The position numbers were made by a program, and so were the translations under genes. Shown piece by piece: positions 24,841 to 32,238 of a stretch of DNA of 47,862 nt. The DNA is taken from assembly GCA_003228875.1 (NCBI GenBank), contig QIGK01000099.1, positions 1 to 47,862 of the forward strand, read 5' to 3'. The notes under the pieces were generated by a model. It was not told the origin of the DNA, did no database searches, and saw nothing but the letters and a program-made list of their open reading frames with translations. The DNA comes from Rhodobacterales bacterium. Its GTDB lineage: Bacteria; Pseudomonadota; Alphaproteobacteria; Rhodobacterales; Rhodobacteraceae. The number at the start of each line of letters is the position of its first letter. Positions within the stretch are counted from its first letter, which is position 1.

Positions 24841-24984
24841 TTATCTCTGCGCTTCAAAAATGTGACACAACGTCGAAAACCCAACGCCAAAGTCAGCCGC
24901 CGCAACCTGCTTGCGATTCAATCCGCTTGTCAGTGCTACGCGCACTGCTTCCTGTCTGAATTCTGCTGTATATTGTGATGCCAT
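24841..24984 (-). pseudogene. IS3-family OrfA fragment
   Basis: On the minus strand a 47-codon frame begins with ATG at 24984 after GGAGAAACGAT, a typical IS3 orfA start context. It translates to MASQYTAEFRQEAVRVALTS, then GLNRKQVAAADFGVGFSTL, and stops at 24841. This is the helix-turn-helix N-terminus of an IS3-family OrfA, a different subgroup from the element at 1061-2058. The rest of orfA and all of orfB are absent. About 75 bases upstream (to roughly 25060) read like the left end and leader of such an element. Confidence 0.75.
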
Positions 24985-25170
24985 ATCGTTTCTCCTTTTG
25001 CGTATAATACCCGCTTAAAGGAGCGGTACAATGCCGCGACAGGTCCAGTGTGATCTGAGGCACATTTTGGTGCCAAGTCTGCATACCGCATCCGATATAG
25101 TAATCTATGACAGTAAGTACCGAAAGGCCCACCGCTTCTCGCCGCAGTAACTGCTCATCGCCATAGGCAC

Positions 25171-25207
25171 GAAAAACGGCGGCTTGGATGTTATCCAAAC
25201 CGCCGTT
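25171..25207 (-). terminator. rho-independent terminator of the cold shock gene
   Basis: On the minus strand AACGGCGG followed by TTTGGAT, the loop AAC, and ATCCAAGCCGCCGTT forms a 15-bp stem with one mismatch. TTTTTCG follows directly. It lies 41 bases past the stop codon of the cold shock gene and explains most of the unassigned sequence there. Confidence 0.88.
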
Positions 25208-25247
25208 CCAAAAACTCTATGCGACTGAGGCTTCAGTCAGCTTAAAC

Positions 25248-25454
25248 CTATACCAGCGCGAGCTGGGATGCAGATTCTTTGCCGTTACGACCAGTTTCCA
25301 GTTCGTAAGTTACTTTTTGATTATCGTCCAAACCGGCAAGACCAGCCTGCTCAACAGCAGAAATGTGAACAAACACATCGTTGCCGCCATTTTCTGGTTG
25401 AATGAAGCCGAAGCCTTTTGAAGGGTTAAACCATTTTACGGTGCCATTAGCCAT
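25248..25454 (-). CDS. cspA: cold shock domain protein
   Basis: 68 residues, a single OB-fold cold shock domain that binds single-stranded nucleic acid and melts RNA structure. RNP1 is KGFGFIQP and RNP2 is VFVHISAVEQ, with the start MANGTVKWFNPSKGFGF. TAGGAGAT precedes the ATG. It is monocistronic with a strong terminator. The long gene-free stretch upstream is compatible with the structured leader common to this family. Remnants of two insertion sequences flank it, with similar 30-bp end sequences on both sides. Confidence 0.95.
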   Translation of the reverse strand: MANGTVKWFNPSKGFGFIQPENGGNDVFVHISAVEQAGLAGLDDNQKVTYELETGRNGKESASQLALV

Positions 25455-25797
25455 CCGTCTATCTCCTAATAAATGCCACCCGCAAAATGCGGTGACTTTG
25501 GTGCAGCGTGATCTTAACTAGAAATCAACGAACTACATAAGAAGTCGGAAACCTCGGTGAAAGAATACTTCACGCGACCTATTTATGATCAAAGTGCCGC
25601 AGATACAAGATGTAAAAAAATATTATTTCGAGCTGTCAGTCAAAACACCTGATTTCTCTAATATTTGACGATGATGCCAAAGACTGATCCCCACGCTGAA
25701 CTGACCACCCAACCTTATGCGGCACTTTGAATGTCAGTGCCGTTGTAACTTGATTTTCGGATGTTTCGAATACTATTGCCTCCTCCAAATCAAAAAA
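25455..25797. other. gene-free region upstream of the cold shock gene
   Basis: About 340 bases without a convincing gene. The part next to the cold shock gene (25455-25620) is AT-rich and probably holds its leader and promoter, but I could not identify -10/-35 boxes with confidence. A 65-codon minus-strand frame at 25636-25833 has no binding site and no recognisable family. Confidence 0.4.
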
Positions 25798-25977
25798 ATG
25801 TCTGAAAATAACAGTTTGGAAACAACCCCACAAACCCTTTTGCTAAGGGCGGATCACGAGGCAGGGTCGAAGGCCGAAGCCGAGGCGATGGCACTGTTGC
25901 GCAGGTTAACCGATAGCCAGCTTACGGTGGCACTGGCGCAGATTAAGACGTTGGACGGTAATCCCCCCGAATATTAA
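25798..25977 (+). CDS. small hypothetical protein, 3' end in an IS-like sequence
   Basis: 59 residues starting MSENNSLETTPQTLLLRADH, with a helical, Ala- and Glu-rich middle (EAGSKAEAEAMALLRRLTDS) and a second helix (QLTVALAQIKTL). It has no signal or membrane segment and no recognised family. The sequence before the ATG is A-rich without a Shine-Dalgarno. The last codons and the stop (NPPEY and TAA) lie inside the 30-bp IS-end-like repeat at 25960-25989, so the original C-terminus was probably replaced. It may be a truncated, non-functional gene. Confidence 0.4.
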   Translation: MSENNSLETTPQTLLLRADHEAGSKAEAEAMALLRRLTDSQLTVALAQIKTLDGNPPEY

Positions 25978-25989
25978 TAGCGATGGATT
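25960..25989 (-). repeat. IS-end-like 30-bp repeat, copy B
   Basis: The sequence starts AATCCCCCCGAATATTAATA and ends GATGGATT, 24 of 30 identical to 24801-24830. It marks the 3' boundary of the IS30 remnant and supplies the stop codon of the small gene on its left. Confidence 0.45.
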
Positions 25990-25991
25990 CA

Positions 25992-26557
25992 GCCGGTCAG
26001 GGCGACGCTTCGTTTAACTTATAAGCTGGCGTTAAAATCCCAAGGTTTTCCTTGGGCGGGCGTTTAGGTGTTCTGCAACCTCGTGAGCTTGGCCTGGGAA
26101 TAGCCTGACAGGCAGCTACCTTTGGGGAAATACTGTCGCAGCAGGCCATGGTATTTTCATTGCTACCCCGTTGCCACGCATTGCCTGGCAGGCGATTGCA
26201 AAGCAATCTGCCGAGAGGGGCTGATGGGGTCGCAGAAATACACGTCCATATTGGTGGTCGCCGAGAAAGTGCGGACACGACGCCGTCAGTTTTCTTGCTC
26301 TCGACCTTGACCAAAAATGTGAAACGCGCGGAGGCTTTCATCATCTGGATATGTCAATTTTAGCCACCCAGAAATCTGCTCCGGAGACCATTTCTCGCCA
26401 AGTTTAGCAGCAACCAGCCTTTTTAACCTGACATTTTGCGCTAGCAAGCAGGGCTTTGGCCGCTTGGCGCGTTTCCACGCAGATTTGTCAGCAACAGTGG
26501 CGCTATATCAGCGGGTTCCCCCGGTTTTGTTGACTTCGCGGCTTACTGTTCCAAACT
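25992..26557 (-). pseudogene. IS30-family transposase remnant
   Basis: Pieces in order on the minus strand: TVSREVNKTGGTR, then an in-frame TGA (26508-26510). Next come YSATVADKSAWKRAKRPKPC and LKRLVAAKLGEKWSPEQISG with WLKLTYPDDESLR. A deletion junction near 26326-26335 follows, then RFTFLVKVESKKTDGVVSAL, DVYFCDPISP, and the 42-bp insertion. The sequence resumes at WQRGSNENT, followed in shifted frames by GLLRQYFPKGS and HLNARPRKTLGF. The catalytic Glu region (NENT) and the C-terminus remain, while the segment with the first catalytic Asp is deleted. At least one stop codon and several frameshifts make it inactive. Confidence 0.8.
26179..26220 (-). repeat. 42-bp palindromic element, copy 2
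   Basis: This is the reverse complement of the element at 1750-1791 with one substitution (CTGCCAGG instead of CTGCCGGG at the right arm). The inner hairpin GATTGC-AAA-GCAATC is intact. It sits between codons for DPISP and WQRG of the IS30 transposase. The flanks join to a plausible continuous transposase sequence if about 40 bp is removed, so it looks like an insertion. Confidence 0.8.
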
Positions 26558-27652
26558 TTTCCGCCCCGCATCCAGTGCCGCAACAACGCCTGCATCTAGC
26601 CCGATTTCCCGTTCCAGACACAGGTCCGCCACCAGTTGGGACACTGCTGCTGCGGTTTGGATGCCGTATCCGCCTTGCCCTGCCAGCCAGAAAAATCCAT
26701 CAGCGTCCGGCGCAAACCCCACCACAAGGGTGCGATCTGGCGCAAAACTGCGCATACCTGCCCATGTGTGATTGATGCGGGTCACGTCAGTCATGACCAT
26801 CTGGCTATACCGTTCGATCCCTTCGGCCAGCACCATGTCTTCGGCCCACACGTCATGGGGTTCGACAATATCCTCATCAGCAGGCGAGACCATCAATTGC
26901 CCACTTTCAGGTTTGGCATACCAGTTTTCGGCGGCGCTTGCGAATAATGGCCATCTGGAAATGTCATGGCCATCGGGCGGCGGGATCAAGGCAGCTGATC
27001 TTCGCATCGGCTGGATACCTTTGGGGGTAACGCCTGCCAGTTTTGAAATGCTATCCGCCCAGCCACCAGCAGCGTTGATCAGCACCGGAGCGCTGAATTC
27101 CTCTTGTTTTGTCTCCACATGCCAGATGCCGTTTTTACGGGTGATTTTTGTGGCAGCAGCATCGGTAACAATCTGCCCGCCATTGTCGCGTAGCATTTTT
27201 GCAAACCCTTGCAACATCCGGTCAACGTCAATTTCCTGCGCATCCCATTCCATGGCTGCGCCCGCGATCTGGTCAAGCCGCAAAATAGGCACGATTTCAA
27301 CGGCCTGTTGCGCGGTCAAGGTTTCAACGCCGATGCTGCCATCAAGATAGGCGCGCAGCACTGGCAACTCGGATTCATTGGCCACCATCAATTCACCGCG
27401 CGGCGATAACAGGCTGTGATCCGATAGGCCCTCGGGGTTTTCGAGAAACGGATAAGACGCCACGTTTAGGGCACGCAAAGTAGCATTGCCATAATTGCGA
27501 ATAATCATCGCTGCTGAGCGACCGGTTGAATGAAACCCGATAGATTTTTCCGTCTCCAGCACGGTAACGGATGCATCCCCAGATAGCCGTGCACCGGCGC
27601 TGATGCCAGCAATGCCGCCGCCGATGATTAGGAAATCACTCGTCTCGCTCAT
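26543..27652 (-). CDS. FAD-dependent oxidoreductase (DAO family)
   Basis: About 369 residues, a D-amino-acid-oxidase/glycine-oxidase-type flavoprotein. The FAD site is FLIIGGGIAGISAGARLSGD, with FHSTGRSAAMIIRNYG, PMRRSAALIPPPDGHD and LAGQGGYGIQTAAAVSQLVA. The family oxidises amino acids or N-methyl amino acids; the substrate is not deducible. The ATG at 27652 (MSETSDFL) is chosen over an upstream ATG at 27697. It overlaps the zinc-finger membrane protein gene by 17 bp and is downstream of the dimethylglycine-dehydrogenase-like gene. The final CAGTAA comes from the abutting IS30 remnant, so the last few residues have been replaced; the catalytic body is complete. Confidence 0.9.
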   Translation of the reverse strand: MSETSDFLIIGGGIAGISAGARLSGDASVTVLETEKSIGFHSTGRSAAMIIRNYGNATLRALNVASYPFLENPEGLSDHSLLSPRGELMVANESELPVLRAYLDGSIGVETLTAQQAVEIVPILRLDQIAGAAMEWDAQEIDVDRMLQGFAKMLRDNGGQIVTDAAATKITRKNGIWHVETKQEEFSAPVLINAAGGWADSISKLAGVTPKGIQPMRRSAALIPPPDGHDISRWPLFASAAENWYAKPESGQLMVSPADEDIVEPHDVWAEDMVLAEGIERYSQMVMTDVTRINHTWAGMRSFAPDRTLVVGFAPDADGFFWLAGQGGYGIQTAAAVSQLVADLCLEREIGLDAGVVAALDAGRKSLEQ

Positions 27653-28028
27653 GGTGATGTTTTTTGGGTTTTTTGCTGCCCCACATTGCGCGGCCATTGA
27701 AAAACGTCACAAAAGAAAAAACAGTGAAACCAGAACCCAGCAATACTGGTATCCATTGAATCCATTCTGTTGCAAACAAACCGCTACCTAAAAACACCAT
27801 CCCCATAAACAAAAGAAATGCCGGCCCAATTAGAGTGCTTTTTCTGGCTGTACGGAATATCCGGGCATTTTTTGAAATGATCAAATTAATATTCTTTACA
27901 CTTTCTTCATGTTTATTTTTGCACGCCAAGCCGTAGTCTAAGTCAGTAGCACAATCAGGGCAAAGCCCCTTGGAACAGGACTTGCAAATACCAATGGCGG
28001 GTTTGTCAGGGTGATTGAAGCAGTGCAT
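27636..28028 (-). CDS. B-box-type zinc-finger membrane protein, unknown function
   Basis: 130 residues. The N-terminus is a cysteine/histidine module (HCFNHPDKPAIGICKSCSKG, then LCPDCATDL, C36 and H40) of the B-box zinc-finger type. Two hydrophobic helices follow (about 67-85 and 92-110), and the tail is very basic (KKPKKHHHE). The zinc module probably faces the cytoplasm. Such bacterial B-box plus two-helix proteins are known only as hypothetical. It lies in the same orientation 6 bases after the dimethylglycine-dehydrogenase-like gene and overlaps the FAD oxidoreductase, so it is probably co-transcribed with both. Confidence 0.75.
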   Translation of the reverse strand: MHCFNHPDKPAIGICKSCSKGLCPDCATDLDYGLACKNKHEESVKNINLIISKNARIFRTARKSTLIGPAFLLFMGMVFLGSGLFATEWIQWIPVLLGSGFTVFSFVTFFNGRAMWGSKKPKKHHHERDE

Positions 28029-28034
28029 GGCATC

Positions 28035-30483
28035 CTATTCTAAGTTTTTACGAATCATATTATTGGTCGGATCATAGGGGCTGTCTTCAGTAATAACAGC
28101 ATCCCAAAGCCGGTTTTGCATTTTGACCCTAAGTTTCTGGCCAGCAACCGCCAAACCTGGGCTGACATAGCCCATACCGATAGATTTACCAAAATGCACG
28201 GAATATCCGCCCGAGGTCAGGCGGCCTACTTTTTTGTCCCCGTCAAACACACGGGTCAGCGTCATCCGGCCCATCAATCAACAGGGTTACGCATTTGCTT
28301 CGCATCCCTATCGCCTGCATTGCATCTTTGCCGTTGAAATCTTTTGACAGGTCAATAAAGCGGGGCAAGTCGGCCTCAAGCGGCGTGGCATCGCGGCCAA
28401 GTTCAGTGCCAAAAGCGCGGTAAGATTTTTCCTGTCGTAACCAGTTTTGAGCGCGCGCGCCGACCAGTTTCAGGCCGTGTTCTTCGTCAGCTTTCATAAT
28501 TAGGTCAAACAGGTAGTTTTGCATCTCGATGGGATGGTGGAGTTCCCAGCCCAGTTCCCCCGTATAAGCAACACGGATGGCGTGGACGGGGCACATACCC
28601 AGCTCAATATTTTTGCTGGAAAGCCATGGGAAAATGATTTTTATCAGAACCTCACGGGATTTTGGGCCAGCGATGGCAAAAACGCCGTATTGGGTAGTGA
28701 CGTTCTGGATTTCGATATAGCCAAACTCAGCAGTTTTATCTTGTGCGGCCTTACGCAGGAAATCACTGTCATAATCCGTGAGCGCACCCGATGACACAAG
28801 GTAATATTCATCCGCGGCCTCGCGCACAATTGTGTATTCGGTGCGCGTGGTTCCGGCATCCGTTAGCGCATAAGTCAGGTTAATGCGGCCAATGCGGGGC
28901 AGTTTATTGCAGGTGAACCAGTCCAGAAATGCGGTCGCGCCCGGGCCTTTGACGCGGTGTTTGGTGAATGCTGTGGCGTCAATCATGCCGACGCCCTCGC
29001 GAATGGCTTTGGCCTCGTCCACCGCGTATTGCCACCATGCGCCACGGCGAAAAGAACGGCTGTCATGGTCAAAGCTGTCGGAGGCATCAAGAGGGCCGAA
29101 ATAATTCGGGCGCTCCATGCCGTTGACCACGCCGAACTGGGCGCCGAGGGCTTTCATGCGGTCATAACACGGCGCGGTGCGGAGGGGGCGACAAGCCGGA
29201 CGTTCTTCATCAGGGTGGTGCAAAATATAGACGTGGTCGTAACATTCCTCGTTTTTGCGGCTGGCATATTCGGTTGTGATCCAGTCGCCGTAGCGCTTGG
29301 GATCAAGGCTTGCCATGTCTATTTCTGCCTCGCCCTCAACCATCATTTGCGCTAGATAACAACCCACGCCACCAGCTGCGGTGATGCCGAATGAAAACCC
29401 CTCAGCCAGCCACATATTGCGTAACCCGGGCGCGGGGCCAACCAGCGGGTTACCATCGGGTGTATAACAGATCGGGCCGTTGAAATCATCCTTTAGCCCG
29501 CTGTTTTCACAAGACGGAATGCGGTGGATCATAGCCATGTATTGGTCTTCAATGCGCTCCAGCGCCAGTGGAAACAGATCAGCGCGAAAGCTGTCAGGCA
29601 CCCCGTGTTCAAACCGCGCGGGGGCGTGTTTTTCATAGACCCCGAGTATCCAGCCGCCGCGTTCCTCGCGCACATAGGATTGCGCATCAGCATCGCGAAT
29701 GACGGGATGTTCGGGGTTGGTCAGCCGCCATTCTTGCAAGCTGCGGTCAATATCGGTGACGATAAACTGGTGTTCAACGGGAATGGCGGGCATTTTTATG
29801 CCCAGCATTTTGGCGGTGCGTTGCGCGTGGTTGCCGGTTGCCGTCACCACATGTTCAGCGTGGATTTCAAATGTCTCGCCCAAAGCCACCAGATTGCCGC
29901 CTTTTTCAACCATTACTGACCCACGCACGATCCAATGATCCCCCGCCCATTCATAGCTGTCCACCTGTCGTTTTCGGATGATTTCAACGCCGCGTTGCCG
30001 CGCGCCTTTGGCCATCGCCATGGTCACATCGGCGGGGTTGATATAGCCGTCAGTCGGGTGAAACAACGCGCCTTGCAGGTCGTCACAATTGATCAGCGGC
30101 CAGCGGGATTTGATTTGTGCAGGCGTCAGGAATTCATGTTCAATACCAACCGTATCCGCCGTTGATGAATACAGATAAAATTCATCCATGCGGTCTTGAG
30201 TCTGCGCCATACGCAAATTTCCCACCACCGAAAACCCCGCATTCAGGCCGGTTTCAGCCTCCAGCTCTTTATAAAACCGCACCGAATATTCGTGGATATG
30301 GGTGGTGGCATAGCCCATATTAAACAGAGGCAATAGCCCAGCCGCGTGCCATGTTGAACCGGATGTCAATTCATCCCGTTCCAGCAATACCACATCATCC
30401 CAACCGGCTTTGGCCAGATGATAGGCAATGCCCGCGCCTACCGCGCCACCACCAACGATACATGCTTTTACATGGGTCTTCAT
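28035..30483 (-). pseudogene. dimethylglycine dehydrogenase-like FAD/GcvT protein, frameshifted
   Basis: A DMGDH/sarcosine-dehydrogenase family protein of about 815 residues, read in two frames. The first frame (30483-28243, 746 residues) has the FAD site CIVGGGAVGAGIAYHLAKAG, the STWHAAGL motif (site of covalent FAD in relatives), and a folate-binding GcvT-like domain from about residue 440. It ends prematurely after LIDGPDDADP. The second frame (to 28035) supplies the missing end: VFDGDKKVGRLTSGGYSVHF, then GKSIGMGYVSPGLAVAG. The break is near 28245-28256. The start has GGAGG upstream. The enzyme would demethylate N-methylated glycines and pass one-carbon units to tetrahydrofolate. A sequencing error is possible; a separately translated second piece is less likely. 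Confidence 0.82.
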
Positions 30484-30549
30484 GGGCGGTGACCTCCGAT
30501 GGTTATCATTTCAACGGTTTTACAGCGGGGCTGGCAATATCAAGATAAC

Positions 30550-30572
30550 TTGTCCGACGTTCAATCGGACAA
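30550..30572. promoter_or_regulatory. inverted repeat in the divergent promoter region
   Basis: TTGTCCGA-CGTTCAA-TCGGACAA: perfect 8-bp arms with a 7-base spacer, lying between the divergent dimethylglycine-dehydrogenase-like gene and lysE-type gene. The symmetry and TTGT...ACAA ends resemble GntR-type operators. No regulator gene is adjacent. Confidence 0.5.
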
Positions 30573-30660
30573 TACCGACTACAAAGCGAAAGTTGTATGT
30601 TGACAAGTCCCAGAATGCGGAGAACAATGCGCGAACACATATGAACTGTCGGAGGCCTCG

Positions 30661-31299
30661 ATGACTGAATTTTACACATATTTGCCCGGAATTATACTTT
30701 CTTACACCGTGTTTCTTTTGGCTATGGCAAGCCCGGGACCAAATATTCTTGCGGTCATCGGCACGTCCATGAGCGTTGGGCGAAGCTCCGGAATAGCACT
30801 GGCCTGTGGCGTTGCGTCGGGGTCTTTTACATGGGCTGTTTTGACGGTAATTGGTTTGGCCGCTTTGTTGACAACTTTTGCAGCCGCATTGACGGTGATC
30901 AAAATTTGTGGCGGCGCATATTTGCTTTGGCTGGCGTATAAGTCGTTCAAATCAGCAGCAGCCAAACACGACCTTGAGGCCAAGCAGCTTGCCGGCGGCA
31001 AGCGCAGTCATTTTGGATATGCCCAGCGCGGATATATCATCCAGATGACCAACCCGAAAGCTGCGCTGGCATGGATTGCGATTATTTCATTGGGGCTGCA
31101 ACAAGGAGCGCCGCTTTGGGTTGGCGCGGCGATTGTTATCGGAACATTTATTATGTCGTTGGGCCTTCACATTCTTTATGCAGTGGCTTTTTCAACCAAC
31201 ACAATGGTGCGCATTTATGGGCGCGCACGGCGTGCGATTCAAACGACGCTTGGCGCATTCTTTGCTTTTGCCGGGATCAAGTTGTTGACGGATCGTTAA
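30661..31299 (+). CDS. LysE/RhtB family amino-acid exporter
   Basis: 212 residues with six predicted membrane helices. The family motif MASPGPNILAVIGTSMSVGR is near the N-terminus, and QMTNPKAALAWIAII follows the long cytoplasmic loop (about 95-118). Members export lysine, threonine, homoserine or similar solutes; the substrate here is unknown. The ATG at 30661 is preceded by GGAGGCCTCG. It is transcribed divergently from the dimethylglycine-dehydrogenase-like gene and is followed by the amino-acid ABC transporter genes, which have their own start context. Confidence 0.92.
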   Translation: MTEFYTYLPGIILSYTVFLLAMASPGPNILAVIGTSMSVGRSSGIALACGVASGSFTWAVLTVIGLAALLTTFAAALTVIKICGGAYLLWLAYKSFKSAAAKHDLEAKQLAGGKRSHFGYAQRGYIIQMTNPKAALAWIAIISLGLQQGAPLWVGAAIVIGTFIMSLGLHILYAVAFSTNTMVRIYGRARRAIQTTLGAFFAFAGIKLLTDR

Positions 31300-31380
31300 G
31301 CAACGCAATCCGCAAATATCCTTGTCAGCCCAACAAGCCTGCGCCATAGTCCTCCCAATCAAAAAAAACCGGAGGAAAAA

Positions 31381-32172
31381 ATGAAAACTAATTTTATTTT
31401 GGCAGCTGTTGCCGCATCGTTAATGACTACAACCGCAATGGCGCAAGATCTGCCTGACCTTGGCGGGCAAACCGTTGTGGTTGTCACCGAAAACGCTTAC
31501 CCGCCTTTGCAGTTTGTTGAGCCGTCAACCGGCAACGCCATCGGTTGGGAATATGACGCCATGGCCGAGATCGCCAGCCGTTTGAACATTACCGTGGAAT
31601 ATCAAAATATTAGCTGGGATGCGATGATTCCTGCGGTTTCCGGTGGTGAATATGACATGGGCATGACCGGCATCACCATCCGCGATGACCGTGCTGAAAT
31701 TGTTGATTTTTCTGATGCTTATATGCGTTCAGAAATGTTCATGCTGGTGCGTGCGGACGAAGACCGTTTCACTGACGATGCAAGTTTTTCCGCCTTTGAA
31801 GAAGGTCTGGTTGGCGCTCAACCCGGCACCACGCCGTTTTATGTGGCGGTTTACAATATGCTCGATGCAGATGAGGCTAACCCGCGCATCAAGCTGTTTG
31901 AAACCTTTGGCGTAACGGTTCAGGCGTTGAAAGCCGGTGATGTTGATGTGGTTTTAACCGACGGCACTGCTGGCGCGGGTTATGTGCGCGCCAATCCTGA
32001 TGTGTTCAAATTAATTGGTGACCCGATGGGCACCGAGGATTTTGGCTTTATCTTTCCAATGGGGTCTGAACTGGTTGGACCGATCAATGCTGCCATTGCC
32101 GATATGAAAGCTGACGGCACCATTGAGGCGCTGAACATCAAGTGGTTCCTTGAATATACCATTGGCGGTTAA
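31381..32172 (+). CDS. amino-acid ABC transporter substrate-binding protein
   Basis: 263 residues. A signal peptide ([20 protein letters not shown], cleavage after AQ) exports it to the periplasm. The mature part is a family 3 solute-binding protein: [55 protein letters not shown], and the ligand-contact Arg in [16 protein letters not shown] polar amino acid is the expected ligand. GGAGG lies 7 bases before the ATG. The permease gene follows after a 66-base spacer filled by a hairpin repeat, which could stabilise this transcript relative to the permease part. Confidence 0.93.
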   Translation: MKTNFILAAVAASLMTTTAMAQDLPDLGGQTVVVVTENAYPPLQFVEPSTGNAIGWEYDAMAEIASRLNITVEYQNISWDAMIPAVSGGEYDMGMTGITIRDDRAEIVDFSDAYMRSEMFMLVRADEDRFTDDASFSAFEEGLVGAQPGTTPFYVAVYNMLDADEANPRIKLFETFGVTVQALKAGDVDVVLTDGTAGAGYVRANPDVFKLIGDPMGTEDFGFIFPMGSELVGPINAAIADMKADGTIEALNIKWFLEYTIGG

Positions 32173-32179
32173 GCCAACA

Positions 32180-32232
32180 TAGGGCAGCGCGCGAACCTTT
32201 AGGTCTGTGCGCTGCCCGGGCTAGCTGGGCGG
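32180..32232 (+). repeat. GGGCAGCGC hairpin repeat, copy B
   Basis: GGGCAGCGC (32182-32190) and GCGCTGCCC (32209-32217) pair across GCGAACCTTTAGGTCTGT. A second hairpin of GCCCGG/CTGGGC type follows. It shares its arms and the adjoining CGAACCT with copy A at 20812-20896 but lacks the inner CCTCCC hairpin. It fills the gap between the binding-protein and permease genes. Confidence 0.7.
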
Positions 32233-32238
32233 TTCCTT

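Larger units (their letters stand above)
25960..26557 (-). mobile_element. decayed IS30-family insertion sequence
   Basis: A minus-strand remnant of about 600 bp (a full IS30 member is about 1.0-1.2 kb). Its right end is the 30-bp repeat at 25960-25989. Its left part begins abruptly inside the helix-turn-helix region and supplies the stop codon of the FAD oxidoreductase gene. No intact left inverted repeat was found. It contains a 42-bp palindromic insertion at 26179-26220. Confidence 0.75.

Noticed and set aside
24893-25198. 101-codon minus-strand frame
   Set aside because: It overlaps the cspA terminator hairpin at one end and the IS3 orfA fragment in another frame at the other; no binding site.
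25636-25833. 65-codon minus-strand frame upstream of cspA
   Set aside because: No recognisable family, no start signal, and it overlaps the more plausible small plus-strand gene.
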